From the NCBI RefSeq assembly GCF_024172185.1, contig NZ_JAMZEC010000001.1, forward strand, positions 3,534,001-3,598,000: a stretch of DNA of 64,000 nt, given 5' to 3'. This DNA comes from Nonomuraea roseoviolacea subsp. carminata (lineage in GTDB: Bacteria; Actinomycetota; Actinomycetes; Streptosporangiales; Streptosporangiaceae). Numbering within the stretch: the stretch's first letter is position 1; the number at the start of each line of letters is the position of its first letter. The notes under the pieces were generated by a model. That model searched no databases. It saw only the letters and a list, made by a program, of their open reading frames with translations, and was not told where the DNA came from. The translations under genes were made by a program, and so were the position numbers. This document shows positions 24,087 through 32,181 of the stretch, in pieces.

Positions 24087-24965
24087 CTACTTGAGGAGGC
24101 GCGACAGCCGCCGGTCGGCGAGCGGCTTGCCGCCCGTCTGGCAGGTCGGGCAGTACTGGAGCGAGGAGTCGGCGAACGACACCTCGCGGATGGTGTCGCC
24201 GCAGACGTCGCACGGCTGGCCGGCCCGGTTGTGGACGCGCAGGCCCGACTTCTTCTCGGCCTTGAGATCCTTGGCGGCCAGCCCGCGGGCCCGTTCCACG
24301 GCCTCGCGCAGCGTCTCGACGATGGCCTCGTGCAGGTCGGCGATCTGCGCGTCGGTCAGCGTCGAAGCGATCTTGAACGGGGACATCCTGGCCGCGTGGA
24401 GCACCTCGTCGGAGTAGGCGTTGCCGATGCCCGCGATGACCTTCTGGTCGCGCAGCAGCCCCTTGATCTGGGTGCGGTTGCCGCCGACGATCCGCTTGAG
24501 CGCGTCGGCCGTGAACGTCTCGGCCAGCGGGTCGGGCCCGAGCGAGGCCACGCCGGGCACCTCGGCCGGGTCCCGCACCACGTACAGGGCGAGGCGCTTC
24601 TGCGTGCCGGCCTCGGTCAGCTCGAACCCCGGCGCCAGGCCCTCCTCGTCGGGCGCCAGCCGCAGCCGCGCCGCGAGCGGCCCCTTGCCCGGACGCACCG
24701 GCCTGGCCCCCGACAGGTCGTCGCGCCAGCGCAGCCACCCGGCCCGGGCCAGGTGGATGACCAGGTGCAGCCCGTCGCAGTCGAGGTCGAGGAACTTGCC
24801 GTGCCGGGACACGCCGGTCACGGTCAGCCCGCCGAGCGCGCTCACCGGCGGGTCGAACGTCTTGAGCGCCTGGATGGCCACCACGTCGACGGCCAGCACG
24901 GTGCGGCCGACCGCCCGCTCGCGCAGGAAGCCGGCCAGCGACTCGACCTCGGGAAGTTCCGGCAT
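24087..24965 (-). CDS. Fpg/Nei-family DNA glycosylase/AP lyase
   Basis: Excises oxidised bases and nicks the abasic site. The mature N-terminus P-E-L-P-E-V-E supplies the catalytic proline (Pro2) and Glu3, and R-H-G-K-F-L carries the conserved lysine at about 57. The helix-two-turn-helix motif is G-I-G-N-A-Y-S-D-E-V-L. The C-terminal zinc finger is C-D-V-C-x16-C-P-T-C, complete. Length 292 is usual for Fpg. I cannot separate Fpg from the actinobacterial Nei relatives by sequence alone, so no symbol is given. The gene sits 50 bp from the hxlR operon, on the same strand. Confidence 0.9.
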   Translation of the reverse strand: MPELPEVESLAGFLRERAVGRTVLAVDVVAIQALKTFDPPVSALGGLTVTGVSRHGKFLDLDCDGLHLVIHLARAGWLRWRDDLSGARPVRPGKGPLAARLRLAPDEEGLAPGFELTEAGTQKRLALYVVRDPAEVPGVASLGPDPLAETFTADALKRIVGGNRTQIKGLLRDQKVIAGIGNAYSDEVLHAARMSPFKIASTLTDAQIADLHEAIVETLREAVERARGLAAKDLKAEKKSGLRVHNRAGQPCDVCGDTIREVSFADSSLQYCPTCQTGGKPLADRRLSRLLK

Positions 24966-25010
24966 GCCATCAGAGTACGTTCACGGCACGCTCCGGAAGG
25001 CAGGGCGCGT

Positions 25011-25616
25011 TCACGGCACGTCCCAGAAGGCCAGCTCGTGGGCCATGCCTTCCCGGAAGAGCCGCTCCGCCCGCGCCGGGTCCGGAGCCGCCTCGTCGAT
25101 CATCTCCGCGATGCGCCCGGCCAGCGCCGCGAAGCCGGGGTCGGCGTAGGTGTCGACCCAGGCGCGGTAGCGCGGCTCGGCGGGCGGGTCCTGCGCGAGG
25201 ATCCGGCCCAGCGTCGAGTACCCCCACATGCACGGGTAGAGCGCCGCCAGGCCCTCCGCGTACGTGGCGGCCGACTCCAGCAGGAACGACGTGTACGCGG
25301 CGCACGCCGGGCCCTTCACGGCCTTCTCCAGGTCGGCGCCGAACTCCGCCGACATCGACCGGTGCAGGCTCAGCTCGTCGTGGAAGGTCGCGTGCGCGAG
25401 GTCCACCAGGTCGCCCAGGTGCCCGTCGGGCGCCTGCCAGGCCAGCCGGGCGAAGACCCGCACGTAGTCCAGCAGGAACAGGTAGTCCTGCTCCAGCCAG
25501 GACCGGAACACCGGTTCGGGCAGGTCGCCGCGCCCGATCCCGGCGACGGTGGGGTGGGCGAGCTGGGCGTCGAGCAGCGGGCGGCCGACGGCGTGCAACT
25601 TCTCGGAGATGGCCAT
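25011..25616 (-). CDS. tenA: TenA/thiaminase II, aminopyrimidine aminohydrolase
   Basis: Salvages thiamine by hydrolysing amino-pyrimidine breakdown products to HMP. The 201-residue protein has the TenA fold and all five active-site residues of the TenA_C class in register: Asp44, Tyr108, Cys129 (in Y-P-C-M-W-G-Y), Tyr133 and Glu194 (H-E-L-A-F-W). H-D-E-L is present before Tyr108. It has no riboswitch of its own. The nearby TPP-riboswitch cytX could import what TenA uses or makes, so the two probably belong to one salvage route. Confidence 0.9.
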   Translation of the reverse strand: MAISEKLHAVGRPLLDAQLAHPTVAGIGRGDLPEPVFRSWLEQDYLFLLDYVRVFARLAWQAPDGHLGDLVDLAHATFHDELSLHRSMSAEFGADLEKAVKGPACAAYTSFLLESAATYAEGLAALYPCMWGYSTLGRILAQDPPAEPRYRAWVDTYADPGFAALAGRIAEMIDEAAPDPARAERLFREGMAHELAFWDVP

Positions 25617-25660
25617 GAACGGCCACGTTAACCGGCGGGGCGCGCGTTAGTGTCGAGGGC

Positions 25661-26317
25661 ATGACTGTGACGATCGCCGAGGAGCTCCTCCTGCTGGCCT
25701 ACAGCGAGGACGAGGGCAAGCAGCTCGTCAGCTCCACCCAGCTCGACCCCGCGCTCTGTGGCGCGATCCTGGCCGAACTGGCCGTCAACGACCGGATCGA
25801 GCTGTCGGACAAGACCGTGACGGTCAAGGACCGCGCCCCTCTCGGCGACGACGAGCTGGACGGCGTCCTCGACCGCATCGCGGCGGAGGGCAGGGAGCGC
25901 AAGCCCGTCTGGTGGGTGCAGAAGCTCATGTCCGGCAAGCCGCGCCGGCGGCTGCTGACCCGGCTCGTCGAGCGGGGCGTGCTGGCCGAGCAGCGCGGCA
26001 AGGTCCTGGGGATCTTCACGACGACCCGCTGGCCGGAGGCGGACGGCTCGGTCGAGGCGAACGTGCGCGAGCGGGTGGCGAGCGCGCTCGCCGGCGCCGA
26101 CCCCGACCCGCGCACCGCGGTGCTGATCGCGCTGCTGCACGCCGCCAAGATCGACCGCAAGGTGTTCCCGGGGGCGAGCAAGGAGCGCGTCAAGCAGATC
26201 GCCGAGGGCGCGTGGGCGGCCGACGCCGTCGCCAAGACCATCGCGGCCATCAACGCGGCCATGATGGCCGCGGTCACCTCCGCCGCCGTCGCCGCGAGCA
26301 CCGCCGCCACAAGCTGA
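25661..26317 (+). CDS. GPP34/GOLPH3-family phosphoinositide-binding-like protein
   Basis: A 218-residue protein of the GOLPH3/VPS74 (GPP34) fold. It begins T-V-T-I-A-E-E-L-L-L-L-A-Y, the family start, and continues with repeated helical segments including W-W-V-Q-K-L and L-L-T-R-L-V-E-R-G-V-L. Actinomycetes carry many such paralogues of unknown function; eukaryotic relatives bind PI4P and retain Golgi glycosyltransferases. The C-terminal tail (about residues 195-218) is Ala/Met-rich and encoded partly by a 25-bp tandem repeat. It is convergent with the LCP gene. Confidence 0.85.
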   Translation: MTVTIAEELLLLAYSEDEGKQLVSSTQLDPALCGAILAELAVNDRIELSDKTVTVKDRAPLGDDELDGVLDRIAAEGRERKPVWWVQKLMSGKPRRRLLTRLVERGVLAEQRGKVLGIFTTTRWPEADGSVEANVRERVASALAGADPDPRTAVLIALLHAAKIDRKVFPGASKERVKQIAEGAWAADAVAKTIAAINAAMMAAVTSAAVAASTAATS

Positions 26318-26343
26318 CGCGAGCACCGCCGCCCCAAGCTGAG
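26294..26343 (+). repeat. 25-bp tandem duplication across the GPP34 stop codon
   Basis: The 15-mer GCGAGCACCGCCGCC recurs exactly 25 bp apart (26294 and 26319), followed in each copy by A/C-CAAGCTGA. The first copy encodes the final residues and stop of the GPP34 gene; the second lies in the 3' untranslated part. This is a recent 3'-end duplication. Confidence 0.7.
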
Positions 26344-26365
26344 CCGCCCCAAGCCGATACGCCAC

Positions 26366-26396
26366 GGGCCCGGCCACCCGCGGGGAGGCCGGGCCC
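26366..26396. terminator. Hairpin terminator between convergent GPP34 and LCP genes
   Basis: GGGCCCGGCC (26366-26375) and GGCCGGGCCC (26387-26396) form a perfect 10-bp stem with an 11-nt loop, suited to stopping transcription from both sides. Confidence 0.75.
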
Positions 26397-26407
26397 GGCA
26401 GGCGGGA

Positions 26408-27748
26408 TCAGTTGGCGTCGAGGATCTCCTGCGGCACCGGCTTGTCGGTCTTCAGGGCGTCGAACAGCGCCAGCGCGCGGGTGCGGTCCCACTTGACCGC
26501 CGAGCCGCCGCCCGCGATCTCGTTGCCGCCGAACGGCACCACCGTCGTCACCGGGCTGTCGCCCATCGCGAGCCCCAGCGACAGCATGGCGAGCGCCCCG
26601 GTGCCGGAGTCGACCGTGACGGCGTCGGTGGCGCTCATGGCCAGCGGGATCGAGGTGAACGGGTTGAGCAGCACGCCGGGCCCGGCGGCCTTCTTGACCA
26701 CCGCGCCGAGGAACTGCCGCTGCCGCTTGGTCCGCTCGAAGTCGGGCAGCGCGCCGCCCTTGCGGGTGCGCACGTAGCCGAGGGCCTGGCTGCCGTTGAG
26801 CACCTGGCGGCCCTTCTTCAGCTTGAGCCCGGCCTTGGGGTCGTCCACGGCGGCCCGTACGTCGATCTCGACGCCGCCGATGGCGTCCACGATGCCGACG
26901 AAACCGGCGAAGCCGATCTCCATGTAGTGGTCCACGTGCACGCCGGTGACGGTCTCGACGGTGCGCACCAGCAGCTTCGGCCCGCCGATCGCGTACGCGG
27001 CGTTGAGCTTGTTGCGGCCCTTGCCGGGGATGGTGACGGCCGAGTCGCGGGGCAGGCTGACCAGCGTCGGCCGGTCGCTGCCCTCGGGGATGTGCAGCAG
27101 CATCATCGAGTCGGTGCGCTGCCCGGCCGCGCGGCCGGTGGCGAGCTTGCGGCGCTGCGCCGCCGACAGGCCCTTGCGGCTGTCGGAGCCGACGAGCAGC
27201 CAGTTGGTGCCCGGGGTGTCGGCCACGCGGCCCGGGTAGTCGTCCAGGACGCCCTCGATGTCGACCAGCCGCGAGTTGATCCAGAAGAACAGCCCCACGG
27301 TGGCGACCAGCAGCACGGCCACCACGGCCGCCACGATCTTGAGGATGGTGCGGCCCGAGGGCCGCTTCCGCGGCGAGCGCGGGCGCGGGGGGCCGGGCGG
27401 CTCGCCGGGGCCCGGGGGCTCGTCGCGCCGGCCCAGCGGCTTGACGGGCGACTTGCCCGAGCGCTCGCGCCCGTACACGCGCCCCGCCCCGGGGCGGGGC
27501 GGGGCGCCGGAGGGCTGGGCGGCCTCGGAGTGGGACGGCAGCAGGTGCGTGGACGCCTGCTCGGGGCCGGCTCCGGGCCGCGCTCCTGGCGGCGGCCCCG
27601 AAGGCGCCCGGGACGCCTCATGGCCGGGCGTCGGGGGGCGCTGGTGCGCCGGGGCGCCGCCCGAGAGCGGGCCCCCGTCGTTGCGTGGAGGCAGCGGGCG
27701 CCCGTCGCCCGGCGAGCGCATGGCCCGCGTGCGGTCGTCCTCAGACAC
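26408..27748 (-). CDS. LytR-CpsA-Psr (LCP) family cell-wall glycopolymer ligase
   Basis: Transfers anionic glycopolymers from a lipid carrier to peptidoglycan outside the membrane. The 446-residue protein has a long disordered, Pro/Gly/Arg-rich cytoplasmic N-terminus (about 1-130) and one helix near 134-157. The LCP domain follows: G-T-N-W-L-L-V-G-S-D-S-R, R-T-D-S-M-M-L-L-H, S-L-P-R-D-S, K-L-N-A-A-Y and Y-V-R-T-R. The arginines and aspartates that hold the pyrophosphate are present. The end carries V-P-Q-E-I-L-D-A-N. The length of the cytoplasmic tail is greater than in Bacillus LCPs and matches actinomycete members. Confidence 0.92.
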   Translation of the reverse strand: MSEDDRTRAMRSPGDGRPLPPRNDGGPLSGGAPAHQRPPTPGHEASRAPSGPPPGARPGAGPEQASTHLLPSHSEAAQPSGAPPRPGAGRVYGRERSGKSPVKPLGRRDEPPGPGEPPGPPRPRSPRKRPSGRTILKIVAAVVAVLLVATVGLFFWINSRLVDIEGVLDDYPGRVADTPGTNWLLVGSDSRKGLSAAQRRKLATGRAAGQRTDSMMLLHIPEGSDRPTLVSLPRDSAVTIPGKGRNKLNAAYAIGGPKLLVRTVETVTGVHVDHYMEIGFAGFVGIVDAIGGVEIDVRAAVDDPKAGLKLKKGRQVLNGSQALGYVRTRKGGALPDFERTKRQRQFLGAVVKKAAGPGVLLNPFTSIPLAMSATDAVTVDSGTGALAMLSLGLAMGDSPVTTVVPFGGNEIAGGGSAVKWDRTRALALFDALKTDKPVPQEILDAN

Positions 27749-27818
27749 GTCCCCCTACTTCCCTTCGGCTGCGTTAAACGCTACGTCGTACCTGCACCAG
27801 TGAAGACTGCCCGTCCGG

Positions 27819-27970
27819 CTTTTCCCACGGAAAAGTACGCAGAACTAGCGGAGAGTCACGCGGGAAACATAGTGGAGAGGTGGATCGTTACGGTTATGGA
27901 CGACCTCTATCGAAGGGATGATCGTGTCCGCTCCGGACCCCTGGAGTAGCGGCCCGTGCGTGCGCACGGG
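27819..27970. other. Structured AT-richer leader between LCP and CNNM genes
   Basis: The 240-bp gap (27749-27988) is less GC-rich than its neighbours. It holds CTTTTCC-CAC-GGAAAAG (27819-27835) and CCCGTGCG-TG-CGCACGGG (27953-27970), both perfect inverted repeats. The second ends 18 bp before the CNNM start. I cannot match a known riboswitch; promoters for the two divergent genes must lie here. Confidence 0.45.
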
Positions 27971-27988
27971 TGCCTCTGAGAGCTCACC

Positions 27989-29350
27989 ATGGTGAGCGCC
28001 TATCTGGGCCTGCTGGCCCTCCTCCTTCTCACCGCGGCGACCGGCTACTTCGTCGCCCAGGAGTTCGCCTTCGTGGCGGCCGACCGGACCGTCCTGCGCG
28101 AGCAGGCCGCGGCCGGCGACAAGGCCGCGGACAAGGCCCTGCAGGTGACCTCCCGTCTTTCGTTCATGCTCTCCGGGGCCCAGCTCGGCATCACGGTGAC
28201 GGCGCTGCTGGTCGGCTTCCTGGCCGAGCCGGCGATCGCCACGCTCGTACGGCCCTGGCTGAGCGGCACGGGCCTGCCCGGCGCGGCCGTCACCGGGCTG
28301 TCGGTGGCCGCCGGCGTGTTCGTCGCGACCGTCGTGCAGATGGTCCTCGGCGAGCTCGCGCCCAAGAACCTCGGCATCGCCCGGCCGGAGCCCGTCGCCA
28401 AGTTCCTGGCCGGCTCGACGCTGGCCTACCTGGCCGTGGTGGGCCCGGTGGTCCGCCTGTTCGACTCGGCGGCCACCGGCGTGCTGCGGCGCGTCGGCAT
28501 CGAGCCGGTCGAGGAGGTGGAGCACGGCGCCACGCCCGAGGAGCTGTCGCGGATCATCGCCGAGTCCACGCGGGCGGGCGAGCTGCCGCCGCGGCTGTCC
28601 GAGCTGCTGGAGCGGGCCCTGGAGTTCGGCGACCGCATCGCCGAGGAGATCATGGTGCCGCGCCCGCGCGTGGTCGCGCTGCGCGACTCCCAGCCCATCT
28701 CCGAGCTCGTGGACGTCATGCGCGAACGCGGCCACTCCCGTTACCCGGTGCTGGGCGCCGACGGCGACGTGGCCGGCGTGACGGGCGTGCGCGAGCTGCT
28801 GGCCTCCGGCCTGGACGCCGCCGCGGGCGGCACGGTCGGCGACGTCATGCGCCCGGCCCGCCTGGTGCCCGACTCGCTGCCCCTACCGGCCGTGGTCGAG
28901 GAGATGCGGGCCGCCAAGGACGACATCGTCTGCGTCATCGACGAGTACGGCGGCCTGGCCGGCGTCATCACCATCGAGGACCTGGCCGAGGAGCTGGTCG
29001 GCGAGCTCGTCGACGAGAACGACCCCGAGCCGGCCGGCGCCGTGGAGCGGCCCGACGGCGGCTGGGACGTCCCCGGCCGCCTGCGCCTCGACGAGGTGGA
29101 GCGGGCCACCGGCGTGGCCCTGCCGGAGAGCGACGACTACGACACGCTCGCCGGTCTCATCCTGGCCCGGCTGGGCCGCATGCCCGAGGCGGGCGACCAG
29201 GTGGTCGTGCCGCTGGAGACCGAGCCCGACCTGTTCGCCGACGACGACGGCGGCGAGCGGCTGGCGGAGCTGACCGTGCTCTCGCTCGACCGCCGCGTGC
29301 CGGACCTGGTGCGCCTGTCGCCGGTGCTGCAGACGGAGGCCGTCCGATGA
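27989..29350 (+). CDS. CNNM/CorC-HlyC-family membrane protein with CBS pair (453 aa)
   Basis: A predicted cation (Mg/Co-type) transporter of the HlyC/CorC (UPF0053) family. The N-terminal DUF21/CNNM membrane domain (about 1-190) has the motifs Y-F-V-A-Q-E-F-A-F-V-A, S-G-A-Q-L-G-I-T-V-T and L-G-E-L-A-P-K. Two CBS repeats (about 215-335) include I-M-V-P-R-P-R-V and I-T-I-E-D-L-A-E-E-L-V-G-E. A CorC/HlyC domain completes the C-terminus (about 350-435). All domains are intact. Its stop overlaps the next gene by ATGA, giving a co-translated tandem pair. Confidence 0.9.
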   Translation: MVSAYLGLLALLLLTAATGYFVAQEFAFVAADRTVLREQAAAGDKAADKALQVTSRLSFMLSGAQLGITVTALLVGFLAEPAIATLVRPWLSGTGLPGAAVTGLSVAAGVFVATVVQMVLGELAPKNLGIARPEPVAKFLAGSTLAYLAVVGPVVRLFDSAATGVLRRVGIEPVEEVEHGATPEELSRIIAESTRAGELPPRLSELLERALEFGDRIAEEIMVPRPRVVALRDSQPISELVDVMRERGHSRYPVLGADGDVAGVTGVRELLASGLDAAAGGTVGDVMRPARLVPDSLPLPAVVEEMRAAKDDIVCVIDEYGGLAGVITIEDLAEELVGELVDENDPEPAGAVERPDGGWDVPGRLRLDEVERATGVALPESDDYDTLAGLILARLGRMPEAGDQVVVPLETEPDLFADDDGGERLAELTVLSLDRRVPDLVRLSPVLQTEAVR

Positions 29351-30378
29351 CGATGATCCTGCTCAGCCTGGTGCTGCTGGCGCTGAACGCGGTCTTCGTG
29401 GCCGCGGAGTTCGCCTTCGTCTCGGCCCGGCGCCACCGCCTGGAGGAGGCGGCCGGCGGCGGCAACCGGCTGGTCCGCTTCGCGGCCAGGTCGGCGGTGG
29501 GCGGCGGGCGCCAGCTCTCGATGATGCTGGCGGGCGCCCAGCTCGGCATCACGCTCTGCACGCTGGGCCTCGGTCAGGTCACCGAGCCGGCGATCGAGCA
29601 CTTCCTGGAGCCGGTCTTCGCGGCCGTCGGGGTTCCGGAGTCGCTGCGCATGCCGATCGCGCTGACCATCGCGCTGGCGCTGGTCACGTTCCTGCACATG
29701 GTCATCGGCGAGATGGCGCCCAAGTCGTGGGCGCTGACCGCGCCCGAGCGGGCCGCCATGCTGCTGACGGTGCCCTTCCGCGCGTTCGTGACCGTGACGC
29801 GGCCGCTGCTGTCGGCGCTGAACGGCCTGACGAACCTCATCCTGCGGGCCTTCGGCGTCAGCCCCCGCGACGAGCTGGCGACGACCCGCACCCCGCGCCA
29901 GCTCGCCATGCTGGTGGGCGAGTCGGGCCGGATGGGGCTGCTCGACAGGGACGAGCACGACCTGCTGACGCGGGCGCTGCGGCTGGAGGCCGAGGGCATC
30001 GAGCGGCTCATGGTGCCCATCGGCCGGGCCGTGACCGTGCCCCCGGAGGCGAGCGCCGAGGCCATCAGGCGGGCCGCCGGGGAGAGCGGCCACCTGCGGC
30101 TGCTGGTCGGCGTCCCCGGCGCGGTCATGGGCGTGCTGCACGCCCGTGAGGCGCTGCTGCAGCCGGACGCCACCGCCGGGAGCCTGGCGCGTCCGGCGCC
30201 GCGCCTGGCGTGCGTCACGCAGGTCCCCGAGGCCGTGACGGCGCTCCAGGAGGCCCGCGCGCACCTGGCGCTGGTCACGGGGCAGGGCGGCGAGGTCATC
30301 GGCATGGTGACGCTCTCGGACCTGATCGGGGAGCTGCTGGACACCCGCGCCGCCCTGACGGCCCCCGTGCCCGCCTGA
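29347..30378 (+). CDS. CNNM-family membrane protein, shortened paralogue (343 aa)
   Basis: The second of the tandem pair. It repeats the membrane domain motifs (A-E-F-A-F-V-S-A-R-R, L-A-G-A-Q-L-G-I-T-L-C, I-G-E-M-A-P-K-S-W) and a CBS-like region. It ends after G-M-V-T-L-S-D-L-I-G-E-L-L and lacks the CorC/HlyC domain of its neighbour. The CBS linker R-L-M-V-P-I-G-R is present but the first CBS repeat is poorly conserved. The overlap with the full-length copy suggests the two work as a heteromer. Confidence 0.87.
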   Translation: MTMILLSLVLLALNAVFVAAEFAFVSARRHRLEEAAGGGNRLVRFAARSAVGGGRQLSMMLAGAQLGITLCTLGLGQVTEPAIEHFLEPVFAAVGVPESLRMPIALTIALALVTFLHMVIGEMAPKSWALTAPERAAMLLTVPFRAFVTVTRPLLSALNGLTNLILRAFGVSPRDELATTRTPRQLAMLVGESGRMGLLDRDEHDLLTRALRLEAEGIERLMVPIGRAVTVPPEASAEAIRRAAGESGHLRLLVGVPGAVMGVLHAREALLQPDATAGSLARPAPRLACVTQVPEAVTALQEARAHLALVTGQGGEVIGMVTLSDLIGELLDTRAALTAPVPA

Positions 30379-30600
30379 CGCGCCCGACCGCATCGGTCCG
30401 CTCGCGGCCGGTCCTTCCACGGGCCGGCCGCGGTGCGGCGCCGCGCCCCGGAACTCGCAGGAAAGTCGCAGCTCACCCATGAAATGTGAGCTAAATCACG
30501 CAAGCGATCCGAAAGTGATCTGCAAGCGGAGGCTTCTACCGTCGTCCCTCGGGGAGCACACGGAAGCGCGGACGCGCGCACCAGGTCCGGACAAAGAACA

Positions 30601-30626
30601 AGCCCCGGCTCTTGCGAACCGGGGCT
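30601..30626 (-). terminator. Intrinsic terminator of tRNA-Leu
   Basis: On the minus strand AGCCCCGG-(10 nt)-CCGGGGCT is followed by TTGTTCTTTGT, a T-rich tail rare in this genome. It lies 42 bp past the tRNA 3' end and fits a rho-independent terminator. Confidence 0.8.
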
Positions 30627-30667
30627 GTCTTCGTCAAGGTGGGTCTGCCGATTCCATCGGCGAACCC

Positions 30668-30753
30668 TGGTGGGCGAGGAGGGATTTGAACCCTCACGTC
30701 CTTTCGGACACACGGACCTGAACCGTGCGCGTCTGCCGTTCCGCCACCCGCCC
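30668..30753 (-). tRNA. tRNA-Leu (anticodon CAG)
   Basis: Minus-strand cloverleaf of 86 nt including an encoded CCA. The acceptor is GGGCGGG pairing CTCGCCC with discriminator A, the D arm starts TGGCGGAACGGC, and the anticodon loop reads GTTCAGGT. The T arm is GAGGGTTCAAATCCCTC. A long variable arm (TGTCCGAAAGGACG) places it in the class II Leu group. CAG decodes CUG, the dominant Leu codon here. Confidence 0.95.
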
Positions 30754-30771
30754 TTTGTTGGGTGCGGAGAA

Positions 30772-30777
30772 ACAGTA
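30772..30777 (-). promoter_or_regulatory. Possible -10 box for tRNA-Leu
   Basis: TACTGT on the minus strand lies about 19 nt before the tRNA 5' end and fits the actinobacterial TAnnnT pattern. No convincing TTGAC -35 is seen at 16-18 nt, so support is weak. Confidence 0.35.
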
Positions 30778-30952
30778 GCACGGAACAGCCGGTGGTACTG
30801 AACCCGGATACGATCGCATAAGACACGGGAGCGGATGAGCTGGGCGCGACGGCTGACCAAGCGCCGGGATCGCCGTGACGTGGGACGAGCGGAGCCAGGC
30901 GTGCGAGCGCCTGGAGGCCGCGATCATATGCACGGAGGAAGGGAGGTACCCG

Positions 30953-31693
30953 GTGGGAGTCCTTCAGCGCTTCGAGCGAAGGCTCGAAGGCTTGGTTGAG
31001 GGGGCCTTTGCGCGGGCGTTCAAATCTGACCTTCAGCCGGTCGAGGTCGCCAGCGCGGTTCAGCGGGAGATGGACGAGCGTGCGGCGATCGTCGCACAGG
31101 GTCGCACACTCGTGCCCAACGACTTCGTGGTGGAGCTGTCCACGACCGACAGTGAGCGGCTCGAGGTCTACGCCGACAGCATCAGCCACGAGCTGGCCAA
31201 CCTCGCCAGGGAGTACGCCAAGGAGCAGGGCTACTCCTTCGTGGGACCGGTCCGGGTGCGTTTCGAGACCGCGGCGGACCTGGCTGTGGGTCTGTTCCGC
31301 ATCAGGTCGGGCGTCATCCGCGGCGCCACGGTGGAGCAGGACGAGATCCGCCAGCCCGCCAGCGACCTGCCCCCTTCCCGGCCCAACGCGTTCGGCGGGC
31401 GGCCCCGGCTGCTCGTCTCCACCCAGGACGACCCGCAGGGCGACCGCTCCTACGAGCTCACCACCCCGGTGACGCTGCTCGGCCGGGGCACCGACTGCGA
31501 TCTCCGCCTGGTCGACCCCGGCGTCTCCCGCCACCACGCCGAGCTGCGCGTGGAAGGGCCCCAGGTGCACCTGGTGGACCTGGGATCGACCAACGGCACT
31601 TTCGTCAACGGCCAGCCGGTACGCAGAATCGAGCTCCAGAACGGCACGCGAGTGACGTTGGGGCGCACGACTCTGGTGTTCCGGCGCGATTAG
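30953..31693 (+). CDS. fhaA: FhaA: DUF3662 and FHA domain protein
   Basis: A phosphothreonine-reading scaffold that links PknB signalling to cell-wall precursor flipping (with MviN in mycobacteria). The 246 residues start G-V-L-Q-R-F-E-R-R-L-E-G, the DUF3662 domain (about 1-115). A linker follows, then the FHA domain (about 165-246) with L-L-G-R-G, V-S-R-H-H-A-E and L-G-S-T-N-G-T-F-V-N-G. The GTG at 30953 has GGAGG six bases upstream. It is the first gene of the fhaA-fhaB-pstP-rodA-pbpA-pknA-pknB series. Confidence 0.95.
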   Translation: MGVLQRFERRLEGLVEGAFARAFKSDLQPVEVASAVQREMDERAAIVAQGRTLVPNDFVVELSTTDSERLEVYADSISHELANLAREYAKEQGYSFVGPVRVRFETAADLAVGLFRIRSGVIRGATVEQDEIRQPASDLPPSRPNAFGGRPRLLVSTQDDPQGDRSYELTTPVTLLGRGTDCDLRLVDPGVSRHHAELRVEGPQVHLVDLGSTNGTFVNGQPVRRIELQNGTRVTLGRTTLVFRRD

Positions 31694-31710
31694 GGGTAGA
31701 CAAACGGTCC

Positions 31711-32181
31711 ATGTCCGAGCTCACGCTGCTGCTGATCCGGCTCGCCTTCCTGGCGGTGCTGTGGTTCTTCGTCATTGCCGCAGTCGGCGTGATCCGGACT
31801 GACTTGTTCGGATCACGTACGGCTGCGGCGGGCCCACGGAAGAGCGCGAAACCCACCAAACCCGCTGCCAAGCCGAAGAGCAAGAAGGGCGAGCCACGCC
31901 AGCTCGTCGTGACCGGTGGCCCCTTGCAGGGCACCACCATTAACCTCACGGAGACGCCCATCACCATCGGCCGGGCGAACGACGCCACGCTGGTAGTCAG
32001 CGATGACTACGCTTCCAGCCGGCATGCCCGGCTCTTTCCTCAGGACGGTCAGTGGATCGTGGAAGATCTCGGTTCGACCAACGGCACGTATCTCGACCGC
32101 TCAAAAGTCACCCGTCCGACCCCGGTGCCGCTCGGTGTTCCGATCCGCGTCGGCAAGACAGTCATTGAATTGCGCAAATGA
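31711..32181 (+). CDS. fhaB: FhaB/FipA: membrane-anchored FHA protein
   Basis: A 156-residue protein with one N-terminal helix (about 6-28), a Lys/Pro/Ala-rich linker (40-62) and an FHA domain (65-156). The phosphothreonine-binding residues are visible in I-T-I-G-R, S-S-R-H-A-R and L-G-S-T-N-G-T-Y-L-D. In relatives it is a PknA/PknB substrate that bridges septal and elongation machinery (the FipA role). The stop overlaps the pstP start by ATGA. Confidence 0.94.
   Translation: MSELTLLLIRLAFLAVLWFFVIAAVGVIRTDLFGSRTAAAGPRKSAKPTKPAAKPKSKKGEPRQLVVTGGPLQGTTINLTETPITIGRANDATLVVSDDYASSRHARLFPQDGQWIVEDLGSTNGTYLDRSKVTRPTPVPLGVPIRVGKTVIELRK

Noticed and set aside
30479..30721. 80-codon plus-strand frame running through the tRNA-Leu terminator and tRNA
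   Set aside because: It reads through the tRNA and its terminator and has no ribosome site; a known artefact of tRNA-Leu regions.
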